A stretch of 42,920 nt of DNA, from assembly GCA_003427395.1 (NCBI GenBank), contig BFEA01000113.1, positions 1,487,499-1,530,418 of the forward strand, written 5' to 3'. A model generated the notes under the pieces. It did no database searches. It worked only from the letters and a program-made list of their open reading frames with translations, and was not told the origin of the DNA. The position numbers and the translations under genes are program-made. Each line of letters begins with the position of its first letter. Position 1 is the first letter of the stretch. Positions 20,999-29,547 of this stretch are shown one piece after another. Source of the DNA: Chara braunii. Taxonomy: Eukaryota; Streptophyta; Charophyceae; Charales; Characeae.

Positions 20999-22163
20999 TG
21001 TAATGACCCGCCAAAAACACAAACTGAGAACACTACTGATTTTTGGGATTTGCCGCTGGAATGAATGCCTTGCTGAGATTCCCGCATTCTGCTGTGGTTT
21101 CCATGTCTGTGTGTGTGTGCGTGTCTGCTGGTTTGCATGCCTGTCTGAGTGCTTGTCGGCTGAGTGTGTGTGTGACCCGCAAGGGTACTTGTTGGTTGAA
21201 AGGCCCCGCAGGGCCAATACTTACCTGTGGTCGTGACTTTGAGGGTTGCAGCGGGGGGAAAACACTCAAGTAGCGGGGGCAGACCCACGACACTTGGAGC
21301 AGCGGGGAAAAACACTCAAGTAGTAGGTAGGCCGGTACCACTCAAGTAAGTAGTGGTAGAAGTGTCGGGTACTGGAGGCTGAGCAGAAGAAGACAAAAAG
21401 TTGGCATTTTTAGAGGCCCAGTAGCGGTAGGTTAGAGGTAGGCCGGTACCAGTCCAAGTAGCCCGGGTCTAGGGCCTGTCCGGACGATAGCAGAGCCTGC
21501 AATAATGTTTCCCTTGGAAAGGGAGGAGGTACTGGTTGCTGGGAGGCCGCTCGGCCTAGGAAGTCACCGCCCAAGAGGCCAGTAGGCCGCTATATCTATC
21601 CGGAGGAGCAAGTAGCTCCTCCTCATTTGCGGTATGCAAGGATCGGCGACATGCTGTTGAGCCAAGCGCTGGACTTGTGCAGCGCTGCCTGGAGGTGAAG
21701 GGCAGCTGGGCGCTCAGCCTGGCTATGGCGAGCAGCCCAGCTTGAGGAGGAGGAAGAAGGGTGCGAAGGAGAAGAGTGGCGAGGCACCTACCTGGCTATG
21801 GTGGGCACCATCTTCATCACCTTGCTGGGCGCTGCATCTGGAAGGCCCCAGTTGGGGTAGTGCCGCACCAAGGAAGCTCGAGGCAGAGTCAGGCATGGCG
21901 GCTTAGTCAGCAGCGACATAGCTGCTTTGGGTTGTCCTTTGGACAGAAGTGCAGCTCCATATTTGCTTTGGGTTGTCCTTTGGACAAGAGGGCAGGGCCC
22001 TCAGTAGTCCGCCATAGCCTAGGCATGTGAGAAGTGGAAGAAGGGGGGAAGCCATAGCTATGGTGGACCTGTTGTGGTTGTTGTTGTGTCAACATTAAGA
22101 GGGAACTTCGGATATTGATTCTGGTTCATCCACTCATCGTAATTATTATTATTGGGAGAAGAA
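20999..22163 (+). repeat. T 3' LTR, first part
   Basis: Aligns from TGTAATGACCCGCC with the 5' LTR through ATTATTATTGGGAGAAGAA and lacks the plastid insertion. It breaks at 22163, where E begins, and resumes at 24240. It repeats the LTR-borne ORF (21761-22030), which is not a gene. Confidence 0.9.
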
Positions 22164-22227
22164 TGGGGCGCGGCGCGACCGGGAGCGCCGCGCCTCCCGC
22201 CCTGCCATCGGCCCGGTCCGTCGCGCG

Positions 22228-22320
22228 CCCGTGGTGCTTCGTCGTTTTCATGTCTGCTGGTGCGGTTTTTGTCGTACACCCGCGGTGCTTCGTCGATTAT
22301 GTCTACTGGTGCGGGTTCGG
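22228..22320. repeat. 51-bp imperfect duplication in E
   Basis: CCGTGGTGCTTCGTCG (22228 on) recurs as CCGCGGTGCTTCGTCG (22279 on). Both are followed by ATGTCTRCTGGTGCGG. Confidence 0.7.
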
Positions 22321-22839
22321 GCGATCTCATGAAAGTGTAAGGGTGATGGTGGTTGGGGATGCTAGCGCTTAGCGCGTGGAGTGTATCTTGAATGACCATC
22401 AACGTGTAAGCCTTTGCTTGGGTGCTCTTCCAACTTTGCCAATTAGGAAAGTTGTCTTCGGCTCTGCGCTTTGTCCAAGTGGTGTCGTAGTCGACACGCT
22501 GGCGAAGGGGAGACTGTCGCTGGAAGAAGGCCGACTATCGTTGGAAGAAGGGTGATCTCCATGAGACTCCGACCATAGTTGTGGCCTTGTTTTTCTGTTC
22601 TTGCGAAATGTTGAGGCAGTTGGTTGGGACTCGCGGGCGGAAGGGAGGAACTCGTTCTCACGTGGAGTGGGAGGAGGAAGATCGTTCAAGCGCGGGCATC
22701 CGGAAGGGACTTCGACGACGTTTTGCTCTGACGAGTTGATGTTGTATTTTCGTATGGATGTATAACTAATGTTCTTGTCCGATAACTCTGGTTAGGGTAA
22801 TTGCTATCGCTGTTAAAATTCTATGACAATTCAATAACT

Positions 22840-22937
22840 ACGATCGGGGTTATACTCACAACTATTTTCCAAGGCAAGTTCAATCTTTACGATCGGGGTT
22901 ATATTCGCAGTTTTTTTAAGGTAAATTCAATCTCTTC
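22840..22937. repeat. 49-bp tandem duplication in E
   Basis: ACGATCGGGGTTATACTCAC (22840) is followed 49 bp later by ACGATCGGGGTTATATTCGC (22889). Both run on to an AAGGYAARTTCAATCT end. Confidence 0.85.
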
Positions 22938-23758
22938 AATTACAATCCTAGTTAGGTCTTAGCTTCAGTTTAACATCATCTATTCTGAATCGTTAGCATA
23001 CCTGCATCACGATAATTACGTAGTTTTGTTCCTTGACTATATTCTTTAATAAATCCTGAGTGTTTCTGAATTTTACTATCATAGCTTAAATTCTGATAGT
23101 TTTTTCGATAAGTACTTTCTGCTTTCTAAATTGGTGGGAGGTTCATTGGGCGCAAGGGGAAGGGGAATAAGTGTAATAAGCTTTACTGATGCCCTGCGCC
23201 TTCTTCAACGGGTCATTTTCAAGAGAAAATTTCGAGCTTATTCCGGTGGGTTGGATCGATTATTTTAGAAGGGTAGAATTGGGAGAGTGGGGTGGATAGG
23301 GAGCGCTATCCTGCAGGGGATTCACAAGGACGGGGGTGAATGTCTCGAAGAGGGTAGAAGCGGAGTTGGGGGTTTGTCCTGTTTCTGGGGCTGGGGTGGT
23401 GGGAGGGGTCAACATCGTCCTCAGTGGAGGCAGAAACGGGCAAGGGGTGGCGAGGGCATGTTTTAGGAGGGAACTGCGTGTCCTCGGGGACAGGGGTGGA
23501 GGGGGTTGATCCTATATTGGGGTCGAGGGAGAGCGGGACGCTCGCCTCGGCGGGGGCAGTGTAGGGCTGAGGGGGCAGGGGGAGGGAGGGGTGATTTTCT
23601 TTTGAAGATCTCTAATCTTCCAGTCCAACAATTTTTTTCTCCTCAGTCATTCCATTTGGTTAGCCTCTCAAGGACGTTGTAGGAATAGGTGAAATCTGGC
23701 AAGTCATCCTGCGTAGGGTGGGTGAAAATTCGGTGGCCCTCGATGACCGATGTTGGAG

Positions 23759-23968
23759 CGACGCTGGCCGGAGCCGGAGCCAGGTGGCGCAACTCTGTGA
23801 CCTAGCTTAGTGGGGGCGTGAGGCCTGGTAGAGAGATCTGGGGGGCTGTTTGCGGTGGCAGTCTCAGTGGTCATCAGGGGTCGTAACTGAAGCGATGCTG
23901 GCCAGCGCTGGAGCAAGGTGGTGCAACTCTGTAACCTAGCCTGATGGGAACATGAGGCCTGGAAGAGC
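23759..23968. repeat. 133-bp tandem duplication in E
   Basis: GCGACGCTGGCCGGAGC (23759) and GCGATGCTGGCCAGCGC (23892) start two related units. They share TGCAACTCTGT/GCGCAACTCTGT and GAGGCCTGG. The second copy is partial. Confidence 0.8.
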
Positions 23969-24239
23969 TTCGGTTCGTGCTGAAAACAGCCATGCTGGTG
24001 GTGGTTGCATGTGGACTGAATAGGTTTCACCTATCTGATTCGTGGTTGGGAGGCTTGTTGACACACATTTTCTGAAGGTTTCTGAGTTTTCCTTTTTCTT
24101 CAATTGTTCTTAACCGAAGCCGGGTAATGGCCCCGGTAGCACTTTTTTGTATTCTGATAAGGGACGCTGGGCCCGGTTCCCAGCCGTGTTGCTCCCCACG
24201 AATAGATTGGAGCATCGTCTCTTTTTTTTTAAAAAAAAA

Positions 24240-24435
24240 TAAAAAAAATTGGCGAAGTGTAGGAGGAGGAGGAAGGTGGCGATTTGTCATTGGTCTTGCT
24301 GGTGTACATCTTCTTCTTCTTCTTCTTCTTCTTCTTCTTCTTTCTCTCTTCTTTGGTCTCTATCTCCTTGCAAGTGCTTTCATTTCTTTTGCAATTGGGT
24401 GGCATTGTCTTTCATTGTGAATTGCACTTTGGGTC
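24240..24435 (+). repeat. T 3' LTR, second part
   Basis: Resumes at AAATTGGCGAAGT and matches 13827-14024, including CATTGGTCTTGCTGGTGTAC, the (TTC)n run and TGGCATTGTCTTTCATTGTG. The last 20 bp of the 5' LTR (AGTGACCAGGATCGTAACA) are replaced by TC or TCA. The terminus is therefore damaged, or the end assignment is off by a few bases. Confidence 0.82.
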
Positions 24436-24915
24436 ACTAGTTTAAATTTGCATTTAATCCATTGAATTAATTTTAAATTCAAATAAATATTTAATTCATT
24501 TAAATATTTTCTAAAAGTTATTTTTATTTTTTGATTTTTTTCAAATTAATTATTTCGGAAATCCTGAATTTCGAAATTCAATTAAGTTCATTCCTTTTTT
24601 TGTAAAATCTCCTTTCTTTCCCAATTTCATTCAAAAATTTTAATTTTCTCGAATTCATTTATTGCGGGCATTTTTGCCGAATTAAATTAATTTCCACACC
24701 CTGCCTCCACTTAAATCCCCAAATTCCTTTTTATCTTTTCCTTCTTCAAGAAATTTTCCTCCTTGAAATTTATTTAATTCTTTTTCGACATTTTGTAAAT
24801 TCGAAGTTTTTTTGTTTTCTTCTTTGGAAAACCTTGGTAATTATCTTTATTTATTGATAAATAAATCAGAAACTTCCCCTCCCCCCCCCTCCCTCCCCCT
24901 CCCCCGAATCTCCAC
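24436..24915 (+). other. K leader, second part
   Basis: AT-rich untranslated DNA, like 11870-12326 on the other side of T. It ends with a C-rich stretch (24870-24905) just before the gag ATG. Confidence 0.7.
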
Positions 24916-26600
24916 ATGCCACCACGCAACATCAAGAACTCCCAACGCGTCGCCGCCGACACCGCCGTTGCTGCCACCGCTGCCGCCGCATCTACCTCCA
25001 CCTCATCCGCAACCGTCGCCTCAGCCACGGCATCCACTCCATCTTCCCCCAACATGGCCCAATCTTCCAGCATCGATATGACCACCGTCAACACCCAGTC
25101 TGTTGACAGCCTCGCTCGCGAACTTACGGGCGAACAAAGATCCGAGCCCGCTGCCACCGATATCGCCACCCTCATTCGCATGATGTCCTCTTTCCAAACG
25201 GACATCCGCTCATCCATAACCAAAATTGAAGCCAATATCTCTGGCCTATCCAACCGTGTGACCTCTATCGGGCATCAAACCCCGACAATCACAGTGGTCA
25301 CGACCACGACACCCACCTCTACGACCGTGCCCACATCCACTGCCCTCGAGTCCCAAACCACTACCCCCTCCATCTAGGTGGTCACCACTACCACCCCCAC
25401 GTCCACAGCCGCCTCCAGCCACACCCCCTCGCCGACCTCCTCCACTCCTACTACCTCTACCACCACATCCACCACCTTTGCCTCCTCCACCCNNNNNNNN
25501 NNNNNNNNNNNNNNNNNNNNNNNNNNNNNNNNNNNNNNNNNNNCCACGTCACCCCTCTTCCCCCCCAGCACTTCCATACTATCTCACAACCGGTCATGAC
25601 AACCTCCACCATCCCCAACCCCCGTCCCACCTATTCCCAAGTCACCTCTGGGGTTTACCCCGCAATGCCACAGCTTCCCCCCAACTACCTCCTGGACGAC
25701 AACAACCAATTTTATTACACCTGCTACGACATTACCCCCGATAACTTCAACTTCAACACCCTCGCCCGGATCGTTTCCCGCGAAGGGGAAATCCCCCTTC
25801 CTTCCGATCCGCCGACATCATGCCCTTCTCCGGCCTTCGCCACGAGGACGTTTTCCTCTTCCTTACCCAGCTCCAGAACTCTTTCAAGCTCCACCACATG
25901 CCCCTTGTCCACTGGCTTTGGCCACCTCTCGCCTCCTCGGCAATGCCGCCAAATGGTGGATGACCAAAGTCAGCAACCGCCGCACCTCCGGAGGACCGCG
26001 TCACTTCTTCCTCCAATGGGCCAACCTTCTCACTGCCACCTTCGGCCCCCAGAAAACCATCGATGACTACCTCGAACAATTCTGTCACCTCCGCCAGACC
26101 GGTCCCACGGACCGCTTCGTCCAATACATCCACTCCCTCCGCCATCACCTCCCCACCACCGTCATTCCCGACTTTGCGTTCATCTCCCGCATCAAGCGAG
26201 TATGCCACAAAGATCTTGCACCCGCCCTCGCCCACGAACCCGACATGCCCCTTGCTCACCTCCTATCTCGCGTGCTTCACCACAATCGACTACTCCACCC
26301 CCATCACCAGTCTGCGCCCGCTCCCTCCCGCCCCCGCTTCTTCCATAACATCACCCCTGACGACACCACTCCACCCACCTCCGATGACGACTTCGACACT
26401 GCCTCTCTCGACCCCTCCCAATTCACCATTGAGGACCTCCAGGCCGCCCACCTTATGCGGATGGAACGCCTGGATCGTGCCTCCCGACTGCCTTCTTCCT
26501 CTCCACCTCGCCGTCTCCTGAAACTTACACCCGCAGAATGCATATACCTCCAGGAACACAACGGGTGTTTTTGCCGCAGCCAGTTAGGTCACCAATAGAC
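24916..26600 (+). pseudogene. gag: K gag (broken)
   Basis: ATG 24916 gives MPPRNIKNSQRVAADTAVAA, an Ala/Ser/Thr-rich N-terminus followed by a short helical region (ATDIATLIRMMSSFQTDIRS). A TAG at 25375-25377 interrupts it. After a Thr-rich stretch with a 51-N gap (25493-25543), capsid-type sequence appears in shifting frames. One frame has PFSGLRHEDVFLFLTQLQNS and another has LLGNAAKWWM, RHFFLQWANLL and VQYIHSLRHHL. A degenerate knuckle, CFCRSQLGHQ, ends in a stop near 26596 and is followed by TNCPN. This is the Ty3-type capsid arrangement. The coding strand is very rich in C, unlike the G elements. Confidence 0.82.
25493..25543. other. Assembly gap (51 N)
   Basis: Unknown bases within the Thr/Ser/Pro-rich part of K gag. 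Confidence 0.99.
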
Positions 26601-26761
26601 CAACTGCCCCAACGCTAGCCGCTTTACTCGACAGGCCTCTCGCTCTGCGGGACTCGGCCCTTCTACTCCCACTTCTTCCTCCATCGTGACAGTCGGGCCC
26701 TCCTCCACCTGAACACTGTCCCCCTGTCTCTTGCAATCCTCCCCCGACATCGACCACTTGT

Positions 26762-28549
26762 TTGTCGGCTCTCCCATCGGTGACGATCTCTCCTCCACCG
26801 GTGGCCCACTTGGCATTGACTATTCGTCTGCCTACCCCCCCTCCGGTGACGCACATCCCATCGGACGACCTGCAGACGACGCGGTCTACACTGCCTGCCC
26901 CCCTCCCGACGACGTCTACTATCCCGTCGGGTAGAGCTGCCATGACCACAAGCCCCCTGCCCCCCTCCCGACGACGTCTACTATCCCGTCGGTCGAGCTG
27001 CCATGACCACAAGCCCCCCGAGAAAGTCTACGCCGCCATGACCCATATCCAACTCCTCCCATCACTCCATCACCGATACACCCAAGGCTACCTCTCTTGC
27101 CCGGACTTCGCCGCCATTTACAACAAGCTTCGTGATCTTGACCCAGTCCTCGACTACTCCCTCCACGACAACCTCCTCTACATCGACACCAAAGGCACTC
27201 GCCGACTGTGCATCCCTGACACACGTGGTCTCCGTACCCAGCTCTTGGCCGAGCACCTCGACGCCAAGACCGCAGGTCACCTCGGTTTCTAGAAAACCTT
27301 CGACACCATCTCCTGCTACTTCTATTGGTCGTCTCTACTCGCAGACGTCAAAACATACATTCGCTCATGTCCCACGTGTCAGGCTGTCAATCCGTACCGA
27401 GCCAAACCCGACAAGCTCCAATCATTGCCCATCCCCACTCGCCGGTGGCAGTCCATTTCCATGGACTTCGTGTGCGGCCTCCCTAAGACCGACCGCGGGC
27501 ATGATTGCATCTACGTCATTGTGTGTCGCCTGACCAAACGCGCCCACTTCATCCCTTGCACCACCTCGCACACCGCCAAAGACATCGCCTTACTCTTCTT
27601 CGACCATGTTGCACGCCACCACGGCCTCCTCGAGAATATCATCAGCAACCACCATCCCCATTTCCTTTCACAGTTCTGGAAACAACTCTTCAACGCCTAC
27701 GGAACTACACTCAAGTATAGCACTGCATTCCACCCACAGACCGATAGACAAACCGAGAAGATGAACAATACTCTCCAAAGAATCCTACAGAAGTACCATC
27801 ATCCACATTAACACGACTGGGATCAGTTGCTCACCGCCGCCGAGATCGCCTACAACAACGCTGTCTGTCCTTCCACTGGCTTGTCTCCATTCTACCTTGA
27901 CCTTGGCTACCATTCGTGCTTGCCCTCCGATTTCCTGCTTCCCTCGCAACTCAACCCCTCCACGCCCTGCCCTTCCCTCAATGAATGGGTAGCAACAATG
28001 AATCGACTCCTGAGAGAAGCAACCGAAGCCCTCAAAAGAACACAAGAACAACAAGCAAACAAGATCGACAAACAGAGACGAGACTTGCAATTCAAAGTAG
28101 GGGACAAAGTCCGACTCTCCGCCAAACACTTTGAACCCGAACATGGATTGTCAAAGAAACTCTCGAACAAATGGCTCGGACCCTTCCCCATCATTGAAAA
28201 AAACTCCAACGTCAACTACAAACTCCAACTCCCCCCCGACAGGAGCCGCGTCCACCCGGTCTTCCACGTCGAATACTTGAAAGAATATCATGAATCCCCA
28301 CCCCAATTCGCTGACCACCCATATCCTAGACCTCCACCTATCATGTTACCCACATGCCCTGAATTCGTTGTTGAAGCAATCATAGGGCGATGAACTACTC
28401 AGGTATCTGACCAATCGCAACCAATCACTGAATACAAAGTCAAATGGACCGGATACCCCAACGAAGAATCTACATGGGAACCTCTGTCGAATCTCACGAA
28501 TGCCATGAAACTTGTCCTTGCCTATGCGCGTGCTACTCCTATGTTCTAG
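26762..28549 (+). pseudogene. pol: K pol remnant: integrase and chromodomain, no RT
   Basis: One frame throughout. After a Pro/Ser-rich lead the typical pre-integrase region appears (SLHHRYTQGYLSCPDFAAI, about 27064). The zinc finger has HLDAKTAGH and CPTC. The catalytic core has the first Asp in SISMDFVCGLP, but the second site reads ISNHHPHF instead of the usual SDRDPRF type, with Asn at 27647-27649. Glu is kept in HPQTDRQTEKMN. A GPFPIIEK...YKLQLP C-terminal domain and RVHPVFHVEYLKEY follow. The chromodomain (about 28352-28530) has EYKVKWTGYPNEESTWEPL. In-frame stops: TAG 27290-27292, TAA 27809-27811, TGA 28391-28393. Protease, RT and RNase H are absent. Confidence 0.88.
26895..27018. repeat. 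62-bp tandem duplication in K
   Basis: CTGCCCCCCTCCCGACGACG starts at 26895 and again at 26957. Both run through CTACTATCCCGTCGG and CATGACCACAAGCCCC. It lies at the place where protease, RT and RNase H should be. Confidence 0.9.
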
Positions 28550-29011
28550 ACACCCACATAACTACAACCCTAAACTCCTGTATAAACCTTGCTACAACCT
28601 TGCAACCCCGTTCTACACACACCCTTGAACCCAGTCCATCCTCCCCTCGACCCCGATTCCTGATGTCTGATCTGCCCTTGCCCTCGCCTAGCCTTGTCCC
28701 ATCTGTCCTCTCCACTACCTTGTCTCTCTCGTCCAATGCTTATGAACCTGCGTGATGCCGGCGATAAAGGATCTAATGGCAAGCACACGAGGACGATGGT
28801 CTGCTGCCTCACTGTTCATGGAGATTATGCAGCTGGTTTGGCCACCATGTTGTTTCATCGGCCGGCATCCCGACTCGCGGACTTACTGGAGCAGTAACTT
28901 GTGACATGGATCTTTGCATCAGTCTGCGACTTCCTTGCTTCCAAATCAGACCTCATTGCAGTTCGTGTACCGGACGCACCCCAACACTTGGACTTCGGAC
29001 ATTTGAACTAT
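28550..29011 (+). other. K 3' untranslated region
   Basis: Between the chromodomain stop and the 3' LTR. No ORF of interest. No clear polypurine tract precedes the LTR start at 29012, so either this region or the first part of the LTR has been rearranged. Confidence 0.55.
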
Positions 29012-29542
29012 TGTTACGCTTCTTGGGCTTCTACCTGTCGCAGCCGCTGAAGACCGCTTCTACCACCTACTCCAAGACCTGATCAAGACCGCTGCAATTC
29101 GGGCGCCACTTCTACCACCTACTCCAAGACCTGATGAAGACCGCTTCTACCACCTGGATCTCATGCGGAAGCAGAATCTCATGCGGGACAACTGGCGCCA
29201 TGCTGCAATTCGGGCGCCACTTTCAAATACCGCATTTTTCAGTTCTGCCCTCGGGGCTTTTGCAGAAATGCCCCTGGTACCGTACGTGTCACCGGTACTT
29301 ATACTAGATCCCCGTACAGTACGGGGACCAGTCTCGTACCAATTTTCTGCTGCTGTATTCGTACTCAGTGTGACTTGCTGTTTCGGCATTCGGAATCCAC
29401 AACTTCGACTTTGTGCCCTTGCCACTGTGTCTGCGTCCGACCCTCAGTCATGTCGAGTGAGTGAGTGAGTGTGTGTGTGCTCTCACTCTCTCCCTCTCTC
29501 TCTCCTCGCCCTCGGCTCTCCCTCAGCCCCGCGCTCGTCACA
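29012..29542 (+). repeat. K 3' LTR
   Basis: Ends GCTCGTCACA directly before the ATGGC duplication. The last 350 bp match the 5' LTR closely. The proximal 180 bp begin TGTTACG but are otherwise different, built from repeats of CTTCTACCACCTACTCCAAG and GCAATTCGGGCGCCACT. The hairpin is at 29310-29326. The start coordinate is therefore tentative. Confidence 0.75.
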
Positions 29543-29547
29543 ATGGC
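29543..29547. repeat. Right target-site duplication of K (ATGGC)
   Basis: Identical to 10061-10065. With one copy removed, G2 pol is continuous across the site in the spacing seen in G3 (LLPTYRGPWQVLD region). Confidence 0.93.

Larger units (their letters stand above)
22164..24239. mobile_element. E: unclassified 2.1-kb insertion in the T 3' LTR
   Basis: Foreign to the LTR: the 5' LTR passes directly from GAGAAGAA to TAAAATTGGCG at 13826. E starts with a GC-rich 5' segment and contains three different internal tandem duplications. It ends TCTC followed by nine T and nine A. The A-rich right end hints at a non-LTR retroposon in plus orientation. No RT motif or clear target duplication was found and no ORF is convincing. 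The class remains open. Confidence 0.6.
12327..24435 (+). mobile_element. T: nearly full-length Ty3/gypsy element in the K leader
   Basis: 5' LTR (12327-14044), primer-binding site, leader, gag (15374-17072), pol (17036-20957), polypurine tract, and 3' LTR (20999-22163 plus 24240-24435). Flanks are AATAG (12322-12326) and ACTAG (24436-24440), a possible decayed duplication. Each LTR carries its own later insertion: plastid DNA in the 5' LTR, segment E in the 3' LTR. Without these each LTR is about 1.36 kb. Pol is interrupted by one frameshift and two stops; catalytic motifs are otherwise intact. Confidence 0.9.
10066..29542 (+). mobile_element. K: chromodomain Ty3/gypsy element with nested T
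   Basis: Outer limits are fixed by the 5-bp ATGGC duplication and TG...CA ends. Components: 5' LTR (10066-10537), primer-binding site, AT-rich leader (10553-12326, resuming 24436-24915), gag (24916-26600), a pol remnant with integrase and chromodomain (to 28549), and 3' LTR (29012-29542). Element T (12327-24435) interrupts the leader. Without T, K is about 7.4 kb. Protease, RT and RNase H are missing, so K could only have moved using proteins from another element. Confidence 0.88.

Noticed and set aside
26559-27012. Minus-strand Gly/Arg-rich ORFs
   Set aside because: Antisense shadows of the C-rich K coding strand and its 62-bp duplication.
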